The position numbers and the translations under genes are program-made. The notes beneath the pieces were generated by a model, which saw only the letters and a program-made list of their open reading frames with translations, had not been told where the DNA came from and ran no database searches. From assembly GCA_964633825.1 (NCBI GenBank), contig CAZWHE010000055.1, positions 1-22,987 of the forward strand: a DNA stretch of 22,987 bases, written 5' to 3'. Source of the DNA: CAZWHE01 sp964633825 (GTDB lineage Bacteria; Planctomycetota; B15-G4; CAYZWU01). Shown here one piece after another: positions 12,987-21,115 of the stretch (its first letter is position 1; every line of letters starts with the position of its first letter).

Positions 12987-13762
12987 CGGTGTTCTTTCCG
13001 GAAAGACTTTTGCCGCAGCGAGATGTATTTCCACAGGGCGAATACGATGACGGCGGCGCTGATCCACTGGGATGTGGAGAGGGAGCCCAGGTAACCGCGG
13101 GCCTCGTTGTCGCCCCTGAATATTTCGATAACGGAGCGCGTGACAGAGTAGAGGATCAGAGAGAGGCAGAAAACCTGCCCTTTGAAGCTCCGTTTTTTCA
13201 AGACGACGGTCAGCACAATGGAGAGGAGGATGGCGTTTAAAGCCATGTAGATCTGTGTGGGATGAAGCGGAACGTTCAGCCGGTCGGTGGGCATCATCGA
13301 CCCCGGGACGTTCGGGAAGCTGATGGCCCATGGAAGGTCCGGCGCCGGCTTTCCGTAACAGTCCCCGACGAGGAGACACCCGATCCGCCCGATGGAGAGG
13401 CCGAGCATGACACAGGGCATGGCGATGTCGGCCGTCTGCAGGAAGTCCATGCCTTTCTTCTTGACGATCCATGCTCCCGCCAGGATCGCGGCCAGGACAC
13501 CGCCATAGAGGACGAGTCCGCCCTTCCAGATCATGAATGCTTCGGCCAGGCTGCAGGGGTGGATCATGATGTAGAGCAGCCTGGCTCCGACGATTCCCGA
13601 GATCAGAACCCAGAGAAAGAGGTCGGCGATCCTGTCAGGGTTCTCGCCCATCTTCCGGGCGGAGTGCTGCATCCAGAAGTAACCGGCCAGGAACCCGACG
13701 GCGACCATGAATCCGAAAGAGTGGACCGGGTATCCAAAAATCTTGACCAGAATCGGGTACAT
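12983..13762 (-). CDS. lgt: Prolipoprotein diacylglyceryl transferase
   Basis: 259 residues, an inner-membrane enzyme with about seven hydrophobic segments. It transfers diacylglycerol from phosphatidylglycerol to the lipobox cysteine of prolipoproteins. Hallmarks are the starting MYPILVKIFGYPVHSFGFMVA, GARLLYIM, GGLVLYGGVL, the Lgt signature region GRIGCLLVGDCYGK with the essential-type Arg126, HPTQIY (167-172), and RSVIEIFRGD (209-218), whose arginine corresponds to a conserved one in E. coli Lgt. Length is normal. GGAG six bases upstream supports the start. It lies 15 bases after the FabZ-like stop and overlaps the RNase HII-like start by 4 bases. Its substrates include the lipoproteins encoded in this window (both secretins and the protein after lon). 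Confidence 0.95.
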   Translation of the reverse strand: MYPILVKIFGYPVHSFGFMVAVGFLAGYFWMQHSARKMGENPDRIADLFLWVLISGIVGARLLYIMIHPCSLAEAFMIWKGGLVLYGGVLAAILAGAWIVKKKGMDFLQTADIAMPCVMLGLSIGRIGCLLVGDCYGKPAPDLPWAISFPNVPGSMMPTDRLNVPLHPTQIYMALNAILLSIVLTVVLKKRSFKGQVFCLSLILYSVTRSVIEIFRGDNEARGYLGSLSTSQWISAAVIVFALWKYISLRQKSFRKEHR

Positions 13763-13777
13763 AACGGCTCCGGCAGG

Positions 13778-14257
13778 CTAGAGGATCATTCCCATGATAT
13801 CGGCCTCGAACACTAGCTTTCCATTCACAAGGCCCTGAGCTTCGACGGTAAAGGAGCGGGAGCGCATTCTGCCCATGCGGGTGACCATGATCAGGTCGTT
13901 ACCGGGAAGAACCTGCCGCCGGAATTTGACTTTGTTGACGCCGGCGAAGCCGAAGAAGGTCTCCCTGAGCTCTTCGTTGACCAGCTTGACGTGTATGGTC
14001 GCCATCTGGGCGCCCGTTTCGATCATGAGAACCCCCGGAAAGACCGGTCTTCCAGGGATGTGCCCCCGCACCCAGAACTGGTCGTCCCGAATCTCGTTGA
14101 GGCCGACGGCAAAGCCCTCTTCCCGGTTGAAGTCGAGAACGGACTTGATCATGAGCATTTCGTGCCGCTGCTGAAGAAGAGAGTTGACCCCTTCCTGATC
14201 GAGATAGACGCTTTCTCTGTTGATCCTGTCCGGATCGATGATCAATGAAACAGGCAT
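13778..14257 (-). CDS. FabZ-like hotdog-fold 3-hydroxyacyl-ACP dehydratase
   Basis: 159 residues. The hotdog-fold hallmark is GHIPGRPVFPGVLMIETGAQMA, with His66 and Glu80 fourteen residues apart, exactly as for the FabZ catalytic pair. FFGFAGVNKVKFRRQVLPGNDLIM is the usual second half. FabZ dehydrates 3-hydroxyacyl-ACP in fatty acid synthesis. The N-terminal 30 residues (IIDPDRINRESVYLDQEGVNSLLQQRHEMLMI) are somewhat longer than in FabZ, and the usual HFPG is HIPG. A specialised dehydratase for an unusual fatty acid or lipid A-type acyl chain is possible. The start at 14257 is preceded by AAAGGAAA; an in-frame ATG at 14284 would add nine residues and lacks a site. Confidence 0.84.
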   Translation of the reverse strand: MPVSLIIDPDRINRESVYLDQEGVNSLLQQRHEMLMIKSVLDFNREEGFAVGLNEIRDDQFWVRGHIPGRPVFPGVLMIETGAQMATIHVKLVNEELRETFFGFAGVNKVKFRRQVLPGNDLIMVTRMGRMRSRSFTVEAQGLVNGKLVFEADIMGMIL

Positions 14258-14355
14258 TGTCGTTTCCTTTCGACATGTCGGCATTGCCGGGAAAACCGGA
14301 GACGGGCGCGGATTTTTCGTCGGAACGAGCTGCCCTGTGAAATCGCCGGGTCACG

Positions 14356-15459
14356 TCATCGCGCTTCCAGAACTCTTTCAAAAACGAATTCTCCGGAAAC
14401 GGATGAAATCATAACCTTCTCGCTCAGCGGATTGAAGCGTCTCTTGAAGATGGTGAGATCATATTCGCCCGGCGGGACGCGGTCTATGACGACCTCTCCG
14501 AGATGGTTTGTCTTTTTCGAGAAGGTCCGGTTTTTCGAAATGAGCCTGATGACCACGTTGTTGATCGCTGTTCCCTTTTCCGTCGTGATCTTGAACACCA
14601 GGCGGGTGAAGGAGGGAACAATGAAATCCCGGGTCAGCGAATTCCCTCCGGCGAGGTAGATTCCAAGGGCTCGATCAACGGGATTTTTTCGGGAGCGGAG
14701 ATAGATATCGTATGTCCCCTCGGGAAGATCGCCGAACAGATAGTATCCCTTTTCATCGGTGACGGCCGTCGATCTGGCCGGCGGCGGATCATCGGGATTG
14801 GACGGCGTGCAGGTGATGACAACGGCCATTCCCTTGACGGGCTTGTCATCGGTGTCGACTATTCGACCGCGGAGGCTCGTTCCGACGGCCAGGCCGAAGT
14901 CGAGATAATCTTCTTCCTGGGGAACGGTCAAACCGCTTTGCACGAGATCTTGGTAACCGGCGCTGCGGATGAGAACCGTGTAGACGCCGTCTTCGAGCCC
15001 CGTCAGTATGAGAATCCCGCTGGTGTTGCGAAAAATCCTGCCCGATCTGTCCCGGGCCCATTCCGCGATATCGCTTTCGCCGATCGGTCTGACCCACGCC
15101 GTGAACCATTCCAGCGCTCTTCCCGTCTGACCATCGAGGACGCGGCCTCGTATCCCCGGGAAAGGAGCGGGCTTGTTTTTTTGAACGGGAGACCGCTTGT
15201 CCTGCGGCCGCTTGGCTGCCGGTTTTGACTGCCCGGCCGGCTGTTTGGGCGGTTTCCCGTCTAAAATGTCGTACTGTGTCGCTTCTGCCGGTCCTTCGCT
15301 CGATGCCCGGGAATCATCCCGTGGAATGATCCGCAGGTCTTGATCGACTTTTTCTCTGTCGAACAATCCCAGCTGCCAGGCGGCCGCGAGAACGATCAGT
15401 GTCAGACCCGCGAGAGCGAGAAGAGTCGTTGCAATCGGTGCCGGTCTTTTATCTTGCAT
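14356..15459 (-). CDS. Membrane-anchored protein with three carboxypeptidase-regulatory-like repeats
   Basis: 367 residues. A single N-terminal transmembrane segment (about 9-28) is followed by a polar, Pro/Lys-rich linker (45-100) and three beta-sandwich repeats of the carboxypeptidase regulatory / Cna-B type. They cover about 103-190 (IRGRVLDGQTGRALEWFTAWV), 195-283 (LRGRIVDTDDKPVKGMAVVI, then KGYYLFGDLPEGTYDIYL) and 287-367 (GEVVIDRVPPGEYDLTIF). Such domains are transthyretin-like and often mediate binding or spacing outside the membrane. No enzymatic domain is attached. The start is the first ATG before the membrane helix; no good Shine-Dalgarno is visible. It is the first gene of the minus-strand cluster and lies 98 bases before the FabZ-like gene. 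Its link to lipid or lipoprotein synthesis is unknown. Confidence 0.75.
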   Translation of the reverse strand: MQDKRPAPIATTLLALAGLTLIVLAAAWQLGLFDREKVDQDLRIIPRDDSRASSEGPAEATQYDILDGKPPKQPAGQSKPAAKRPQDKRSPVQKNKPAPFPGIRGRVLDGQTGRALEWFTAWVRPIGESDIAEWARDRSGRIFRNTSGILILTGLEDGVYTVLIRSAGYQDLVQSGLTVPQEEDYLDFGLAVGTSLRGRIVDTDDKPVKGMAVVITCTPSNPDDPPPARSTAVTDEKGYYLFGDLPEGTYDIYLRSRKNPVDRALGIYLAGGNSLTRDFIVPSFTRLVFKITTEKGTAINNVVIRLISKNRTFSKKTNHLGEVVIDRVPPGEYDLTIFKRRFNPLSEKVMISSVSGEFVFERVLEAR

Positions 15460-15607
15460 GAAATTGTTTTGACATCCATCTTGCCTATGCCTTGCTATTA
15501 AATATAAGTTGTTAAGCTTCCGGCAACATTCTCGGGCCGGAATCGAAAGAAACAGAGACTTCATTTTGATGCCTGGACAATATCCAGGGGACAAAAAAGG
15601 AGAAAAA
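15460..15607. promoter_or_regulatory. Divergent promoter region
   Basis: For the plus-strand gene, TTGCCT (15481-15486) and TATAAG (15503-15508) are separated by 16 bp and make a plausible promoter starting near 15515. Just downstream is a 7-bp dyad, TTCCGGC (15518-15524) and GCCGGAA (15536-15542) with an 11-base spacer, placed where a repressor could act. A further hairpin CCTGGA/TCCAGG (15572-15588) precedes the ribosome binding site AAGGAG at 15597-15602. TTGACA at 15469-15474 has no well-spaced -10. No promoter for the minus-strand cluster could be fixed. Confidence 0.45.
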
Positions 15608-18061
15608 ATGATCAGAAAGAACTTCCGGACGGGGGTTTCGTCCTATGTAACCGCAATAACGGCGGTTTTGCTCGTTTCCTTGTCATCTTTGCAGGCCCGT
15701 CCGCTGCCCCTTGCCGAGGCGCAGCAGGCAGAGACGCAGCCGCGGAAGGTGGTTCTCCTCGGTTTCGACGGGCTCGACGCCGGCCTGACGAAGCGTTTCA
15801 TGGAGGAAGGGCACCTCCCGCGGTTCCGGGAGCTTTCCGAAAAAGGCACTTTTCTGCCGCTGGGAACCACCAACCCCGCCCAGTCGCCCACGGCCTGGGG
15901 CTCTATTGTCACCGGTCTGAATCCGGGCAAGACGAACCTCGGCGGCTTTATCAGGCGGACCTGTCGGGGCATCGTGATGCCCACCGTCTCGATGGCCGAG
16001 GACTCCTTTAAGGGGGACCGGCACACCAAGCCGTGGTCTGAATTCTCATGGATCAACAAGGAGAGCCAATGGCTGTTGATCGGAGCGGGCGCTCTGGTTG
16101 TCCTCGTGCTCGTCTTCTTTCTATTGAAGTCCGCAGCAGGGGCCAAGACGGGATTGAGCCTCGTTGCGGGCCTTATCCTGGCCGCTGCGGCTTCTGTTCT
16201 CGGCTTCTTTTTCTTCGACGGTTTGCCCGAAGAGGTTCCCATCCCCTACAACATGCAGCAGGGGGATTTTGTGTGGGACGTTCTCGCCGAGAACGGCGTC
16301 GACTGCATCGGGCTCTATGTCCCCGGAGCCTACCCCTGTCTCGCTTCGGATAAGAGCCGCATTCTCGGCGGGCTCGGTGTTCCCGATATTTCGGGCGGGG
16401 GTACGGGAAGCTGGTATGTCTACACGGACGACGATTGGATCATTCATGACCAGGAAACGAGAACGGCCGGCAAGATCATCAAGCTCAGGGAAAAGGACGG
16501 TTTGATCCGGGGACCCCTCTTCGGACCGAAGAACTTCGTTGAAATGGAGGAGTTCGAGAAGAGGATCGATGCTCTCCGCGAGAAAGAGAGCAAGCGGGAG
16601 CTCGATGTCGTCAAAAGAGAGTACAGAGAGTGGAAAGGCGACAACCGGAAGAAGAAAGCCCTTGTTGAGTTCTCGATCGATCCCGACCGTTCCACCGGAA
16701 AGGCCGTCATCACCGTCCAGGACCAGGCCCAAGCCCTCTCCGTGGGTGACTGGAGCGAGTGGTTCAGGGTTTCTTTCGCGCTCTCGCCGCGCGTGGAGGT
16801 TCCGGCCCTTGTCAGGATGAGGCTGATCCGGTGCGACGAGGAGCAGATCCGGATTTTCATTCCCGCAATCGACATCAGCCCCGAGGGAACTCCCGAGTAT
16901 TTCAGGATAAGCTCTCCCGGCGATTACGCCGAGAGGCTCAGCCGGGAAGCCGGGCTCTTCGAGACGGTGGGGTGGTCGTGCATCACCCACGGCCTCAAGG
17001 ATGAGGAGATCGACGAGTTCGTCTTTCTCGAGGACATCGAGTTCACCATGAAGAACAGAGAGAAGGTGATGAAAAGCCAGCTCGACTCGGGTGATTTCGA
17101 TCTGCTCATGAGCGTCTTCTATTCGCCCGACAGGGTGCAGCACATGATGTACCGGCTTTTCGACAAGGACCACCATCAGCACGACGCCGCTCTGGCGGAC
17201 AGGACGATGACCTTCTTCGGGCGCGAGATCAGGCTGGGAGACGCGATCCTCGAGATCTACAAGCGGGCGGACCGGATCGTCGGAGAGATGGTCGACAGGA
17301 TCAACAGCGGGGCGCTCGGCAAAAACGCGGTGCTCATGGTTGTGAGCGACCATGGATTCGCGCCATTCTACAGCGGAATGAACCTGAACAACTATCTCGT
17401 GGAAAAAGGTTATATGTCGCTGGCGAGAGGCGGGATCCCCGTGAAAGTCGACGAGATCAACAACCTGAAGGACGCCAACTTCCTGAGGCTCGTCGACTGG
17501 GAGAAAACGCAGGCTTACAGCGTCGGCCTGGGCAAGGTCTACATTAATCTCGCCGGAAGAGAGCCGGCGGGGATAGTGGAGCCTTCCGAGTACGAGGAAG
17601 TCCGCGACAGGATCATCGGCGATCTCGAAGCATATATCGATCCCGCATCGGCCCGGAAAGTGATCAGCAAAGCTTTCAAGAGGGAGGAAATCTTCACAGG
17701 TCCTTTCTGGAAAGAGGGAAAAGCCCTATTCCGTTTCAACCATGGGGCCGATGTGGAGGAGAGGGAGATCTCGGGATTCGCCGATATCTTTATCGGATTC
17801 CACCGTGGATTCAGGGTTTCGTGGGGGACGAGTATGGGCGGGCTCGACGAGGACGTCATCGTGCCCAATAACTTGAGATGGTCGGGCGATCATGTTTCGG
17901 TCATGCCCGATGACGTTCAGGGTATTTTTCTGTCGAACGTCCCGGATAAAGTGGGGAAAGGGAGGCTCAGCGTCATGGATATCGTTCCCACGATATACGG
18001 CCTCTTCGGCGTTGATGTTCCCGGTCCGGTCGACGGAAAATCGATTCCCCTCGTATTCTGA
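15608..18061 (+). CDS. Membrane-anchored alkaline-phosphatase-superfamily phosphodiesterase/nucleotide pyrophosphatase
   Basis: 817 residues. A signal or anchor segment (11-30) precedes the catalytic fold. VVLLGFDGLDAGL gives metal-ligand Asp54, and NPAQSPTAWGSIVTG carries the nucleophile Thr95. MYRLFDKDHHQHD and VVSDHGFAPFYSGMNLNNYLVEKGY supply further metal-binding Asp/His, and WSGDHVSVMPDDVQGIFL the last His. The ending DIVPTIYGLFGVDVPGPVDGKSIP is typical of the family. Two hydrophobic helices (about 156-173 and 184-203) interrupt the core between the nucleophile and the remaining ligands. Because they form a hairpin, both parts of the active site stay on the same side, presumably the periplasm. 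A charged coiled region (about 310-350) follows. The substrate is unknown. ATG 15608 has AAGGAG six bases before it; the upstream frame extension overlaps the divergent promoter region. Confidence 0.83.
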   Translation: MIRKNFRTGVSSYVTAITAVLLVSLSSLQARPLPLAEAQQAETQPRKVVLLGFDGLDAGLTKRFMEEGHLPRFRELSEKGTFLPLGTTNPAQSPTAWGSIVTGLNPGKTNLGGFIRRTCRGIVMPTVSMAEDSFKGDRHTKPWSEFSWINKESQWLLIGAGALVVLVLVFFLLKSAAGAKTGLSLVAGLILAAAASVLGFFFFDGLPEEVPIPYNMQQGDFVWDVLAENGVDCIGLYVPGAYPCLASDKSRILGGLGVPDISGGGTGSWYVYTDDDWIIHDQETRTAGKIIKLREKDGLIRGPLFGPKNFVEMEEFEKRIDALREKESKRELDVVKREYREWKGDNRKKKALVEFSIDPDRSTGKAVITVQDQAQALSVGDWSEWFRVSFALSPRVEVPALVRMRLIRCDEEQIRIFIPAIDISPEGTPEYFRISSPGDYAERLSREAGLFETVGWSCITHGLKDEEIDEFVFLEDIEFTMKNREKVMKSQLDSGDFDLLMSVFYSPDRVQHMMYRLFDKDHHQHDAALADRTMTFFGREIRLGDAILEIYKRADRIVGEMVDRINSGALGKNAVLMVVSDHGFAPFYSGMNLNNYLVEKGYMSLARGGIPVKVDEINNLKDANFLRLVDWEKTQAYSVGLGKVYINLAGREPAGIVEPSEYEEVRDRIIGDLEAYIDPASARKVISKAFKREEIFTGPFWKEGKALFRFNHGADVEEREISGFADIFIGFHRGFRVSWGTSMGGLDEDVIVPNNLRWSGDHVSVMPDDVQGIFLSNVPDKVGKGRLSVMDIVPTIYGLFGVDVPGPVDGKSIPLVF

Positions 18062-18319
18062 TCACCGGCAAAGGCGAGAGCAGAGTATGCGGTCCGGCGC
18101 GGAGCCGGCGGTATGAAGGCTGTTTTCCGATAGAAGATTCCGCAATATCCAGCGAGCCTTCTTGAGAGCCCGCTCGTTCGATTCGAGGGCTTTTTCAGGT
18201 TCGATGGCGGAATAGGGCCTGAAGGGATGCTTGTCTTCTTCGTGGTCGTCGGGTTTGGTTTTTGAAACCTTCCGGCTCCGATCAATGAGGGTCGGAGCAG
18301 GATTTCGATGAAGAGGCAT
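18062..18319 (-). CDS. Possible small hypothetical protein (85 residues)
   Basis: I do not recognise this protein. The middle (about 18-65) is charged and helix-prone (EKALESNERALKKARWILRN), and its third codon positions are mostly C/G like neighbouring genes. Its stop abuts the stop of the convergent phosphodiesterase gene (TGA|TCA), the tight packing seen elsewhere here. Against it: no Shine-Dalgarno before the ATG at 18319, and a Cys/Arg-rich ending without clear character. A minus-strand TATAAT (complement of 18345-18350) lies 25 bases upstream but lacks a properly spaced -35. It could be noncoding or a remnant. Confidence 0.35.
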   Translation of the reverse strand: MPLHRNPAPTLIDRSRKVSKTKPDDHEEDKHPFRPYSAIEPEKALESNERALKKARWILRNLLSENSLHTAGSAPDRILCSRLCR

Positions 18320-18589
18320 TGGAATTTCGGGTTGTTCTGTTTTGATTATAATGGCGGCAATCTCCGGGATTGGAAAATGTCAATGTTCTTCTGATCTCAT
18401 TTGTATTTACTTATTATCGACATAAATTTCCCATAGATATTGATAAAAATTAATATCTAATAAAGAAAATCACCTCTTTTAGAGGCCGATGAGGAACGGT
18501 TTAATACTCTGCTGAAAGATGTTTCGCAATTTAGGAGAGCCGTTAAAGAATCGTTTGTATAAGGCTATTTATCAGCGACAATTACAACA
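18320..18589 (+). promoter_or_regulatory. AT-rich region upstream of lon
   Basis: This holds no recognisable gene. The part 18390-18480 is strongly AT-rich and presumably contains the lon promoter, but no -35/-10 pair with good spacing is evident. TTGATA at 18440-18445 lacks a matching -10, and neither a CIRCE element nor a convincing heat-shock sigma promoter was seen. A small hairpin CCTCT/AGAGG lies at 18473-18485. AGGAG at 18533-18537 is too far (over 50 bases) to serve the start at 18590. Confidence 0.4.
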
Positions 18590-21115
18590 ATGGTAAAGAA
18601 ATCTGGAAAAAGCCGCGATCTTGTGGATTTCTTCGATCCCGATGATACCGCCATTATTGACGGTGATGAGGTCGACAGAGAGACTGATCAACACGAAATC
18701 GTTCCACGAAAAGAAAAATATCCGGCAAATCTCTTTATTGTCCCCTTGAAAGAGTTTGTTGTTTTTCCCGGCTTGATGATGCCGATTCAGCTGAGCACAC
18801 CGCGGGCTCAGAAAACAGTGGAACAGGCCAGGTCACAGTCGGAATACCTTGGATTTCTAACAACTCGCGATCCCGGTTTGGATGCCGATGAACCATCCGA
18901 TCTTTTCCAGATCGGAACCCTCGTTCGAGTGGCCAAAGTCCTCACACTCCCCGACGGGAGCTCGAGCATCCTGGTGCAGGGGATCAGGCGCTTCAAGGTG
19001 AAGCGGTTTCTGCGGAAGAAGCCTTACTTCATCGTTCGGGCCGGTTATCTCGATGACGTGGTCGAGAGGAGCGACGAGATCGAGGCCGTCAGTCGATTGG
19101 TCAAGGAATCGACGATCAAGCTCGCCAAGGACAGCGATCTCTTCAGCGACGAATTCACCGCCATGCTGGCCGGACTCGACGGTCCCAGAGCCGTCGTCGA
19201 CTCGGCGGCGGCCTATTTCGTCAGAGACTTCAGAGAGCGCCAGAAACTCCTCGAGATCGATTCGGTCCGCCATCGCCTCAGAGCCGTGGCCGAGATCCTG
19301 ATACGTGAAGTCGATCTCATGGAGATCGGTAAAAAGATCCAGCAGCAGATCAAGGAGAAGATCGAGACGAGCCAGCGCGAATTCTTCCTTCGCGAGCAGG
19401 TCCGAGCGATCCGCGAGGAACTGGGCGAATCGATGGACGAGCAGGCTCTGGAGGAGGAGAAATACCAGAAGCTCATCGCCGAAGCCGGGATGCCCGAAGA
19501 GGCGAAGGAAAAAGCCGAGACCGAGCTGGATCGCCTCAAAAGAATGGCCATGGAATCGGCCGAGTCGGCCGTCATCAGGAACTATCTCGATTGGCTGGTT
19601 TCCCTTCCCTGGTCCAAGGGGACGAAGGACAACAAAAACATATCGGAGGCAGAGAGAGTTCTCGACAGGGACCATCACGGATTGAAGGAAGTGAAGGCCA
19701 GAGTCATCGAGTTTCTCTCCGTGCGCAAGCTCAAGCCCGATCACAAGGGATCGATCCTCTGTTTTGCCGGCCCCCCGGGCACGGGAAAGACTTCGCTCGG
19801 GAGATCGATCGCCAATGCCCTGGGCCGCAAGTTTCTCAGGATCTCGCTCGGCGGTATCCGTGACGAGGCCGAGATCCGGGGGCACCGGAGGACTTACATC
19901 GGCGCCATGCCGGGGCGCATCATCCAGGGGCTGAAACAGACGGGCTCCAACAATCCCGTGTTCATGCTCGATGAGATCGACAAGGTGGGCGCCGATTTTC
20001 GGGGCGATCCCTCATCAGCTCTTCTCGAAGCGCTCGATCCGGAGCAGAACTCACAGTTCTCGGACCACTACATCGAAACGGCCTACGACCTCTCGCGGGT
20101 CATGTTCATCACCACGGCGAACAACCTGGCCACGATCCCGCCTCCCCTTCTGGACAGGATGGAGGTTATCGAGCTCAACGGATATACACAGGAAGAAAAG
20201 ACCGCCATTGCCAGGTCCTTCCTGATCCCGCGCCAGCTCAAGGAGCACGGCCTGAAGGCGAAACAGCTCGGGATCACCGACGCCGCGATCAGGAATATCA
20301 TCTCGGGTTACACGCGGGAAGCCGGCGTGCGCGGGCTCGAGAAATCGATCGCCAAGATCGTCAGGAAAACAGCGGCCCGCATCGCCAAGAAGAGCAGGCA
20401 CCACATTTCGGCCACGGCCGACAACCTGAATACCTTTCTGGGGCCTGTCAGGTATTACAACGAGATCCGCGCCCGCGTGCAGTCGCCCGGGATCGCCGTG
20501 GGACTCGCCTGGACCCCGGTGGGCGGCGAGGTGCTCTTTGTCGAGTCACTCCTGATCAGGAAAGAGAGAGGCGGGCTGCAGCTGACGGGCAAGCTCGGCG
20601 AGGTCATGCAGGAATCGGCCAGGATCGCGCTTTCCGTGATCAGGGCCAACAGCGACGGCTTCGGTATCGATCCCAATGCCTTCGAGAACGCCGAGATACA
20701 CGTTCACCTCCCCTCGGGTGCGATTCCCAAGGACGGACCCTCGGCCGGCATCACCCTGGCCGTTTCACTCATATCGCTTCTCTTGGGACAAAAAATGAGG
20801 CAGGGGCTGGCCATGACGGGCGAGCTGACTCTCACGGGCAAGATATTGCCCGTTGGAGGCGTTCGGGACAAGATTCTGGCCGCTCTCCGGGCCGGAATCA
20901 AAGAGATCATTCTTCCCGATCTCAACCGGGGAGCCATCGAAGAGGTTCCCAAACACCTCAGAAAGAATCTGAAATTCCATTTCGTCGACCACTTCTTAGA
21001 GGTTTTCGAGCTGGCTTTCCAGAAACCCGGTAAAGGCCGGGTTGGTAAACCCGGTAAAGGCCGGAATAAATCGACAGGCCGTGCCGTCAAACAGCGACGG
21101 GGAGCCGTGAAATGA
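18590..21115 (+). CDS. lon: ATP-dependent protease La (Lon)
   Basis: 841 residues, a LonA-type cytoplasmic AAA+ serine protease that degrades damaged and regulatory proteins. An acidic 45-residue extension precedes the substrate-recognition domain (LFIVPLKEFVVFPGLMMPIQL onwards) and its coiled-coil (about 250-330). Walker A is GPPGTGKT (394-401), and Walker B VFMLDEID (457-464) is followed by the expected sensor and arginine regions. The protease domain has the Ser-Lys dyad: Ser718 in DGPSAG and Lys761 in VRDKIL, 43 apart as in E. coli Lon. The C-terminus carries an unusual basic tail with a duplicated KPGKGR. No Shine-Dalgarno is visible before ATG 18590, although it is the first in-frame start, so translation may use an unusual initiation or a start not recognised. 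The stop overlaps the next gene (ATGA). Confidence 0.97.
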   Translation: MVKKSGKSRDLVDFFDPDDTAIIDGDEVDRETDQHEIVPRKEKYPANLFIVPLKEFVVFPGLMMPIQLSTPRAQKTVEQARSQSEYLGFLTTRDPGLDADEPSDLFQIGTLVRVAKVLTLPDGSSSILVQGIRRFKVKRFLRKKPYFIVRAGYLDDVVERSDEIEAVSRLVKESTIKLAKDSDLFSDEFTAMLAGLDGPRAVVDSAAAYFVRDFRERQKLLEIDSVRHRLRAVAEILIREVDLMEIGKKIQQQIKEKIETSQREFFLREQVRAIREELGESMDEQALEEEKYQKLIAEAGMPEEAKEKAETELDRLKRMAMESAESAVIRNYLDWLVSLPWSKGTKDNKNISEAERVLDRDHHGLKEVKARVIEFLSVRKLKPDHKGSILCFAGPPGTGKTSLGRSIANALGRKFLRISLGGIRDEAEIRGHRRTYIGAMPGRIIQGLKQTGSNNPVFMLDEIDKVGADFRGDPSSALLEALDPEQNSQFSDHYIETAYDLSRVMFITTANNLATIPPPLLDRMEVIELNGYTQEEKTAIARSFLIPRQLKEHGLKAKQLGITDAAIRNIISGYTREAGVRGLEKSIAKIVRKTAARIAKKSRHHISATADNLNTFLGPVRYYNEIRARVQSPGIAVGLAWTPVGGEVLFVESLLIRKERGGLQLTGKLGEVMQESARIALSVIRANSDGFGIDPNAFENAEIHVHLPSGAIPKDGPSAGITLAVSLISLLLGQKMRQGLAMTGELTLTGKILPVGGVRDKILAALRAGIKEIILPDLNRGAIEEVPKHLRKNLKFHFVDHFLEVFELAFQKPGKGRVGKPGKGRNKSTGRAVKQRRGAVK
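21023..21064 (+). repeat. 18-bp direct repeat in the 3' end of lon
   Basis: An 18-bp sequence (starting AAACCCGG, ending GGCCGG) occurs at 21023-21040 and identically at 21047-21064, a 24-bp period in frame, so that KPGKGR is encoded twice. Exact identity at the nucleotide level points to a recent duplication. Confidence 0.85.

Noticed and set aside
11604..13094. 496-residue open frame on the plus strand
   Set aside because: It is antisense to the HAD phosphatase and RNase HII-like genes and crosses their boundary without any domain.
12987..13472. 162-codon N-terminal extension of the RNase HII-like protein
   Set aside because: It overlaps lgt in another frame, and the family N-terminus starts right at the ATG that overlaps the lgt stop.
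18091..18108. Hairpin CCGGC/GCCGG as terminator of the phosphodiesterase gene
   Set aside because: There is no T-run after the stem, and the sequence may belong to the small convergent ORF.
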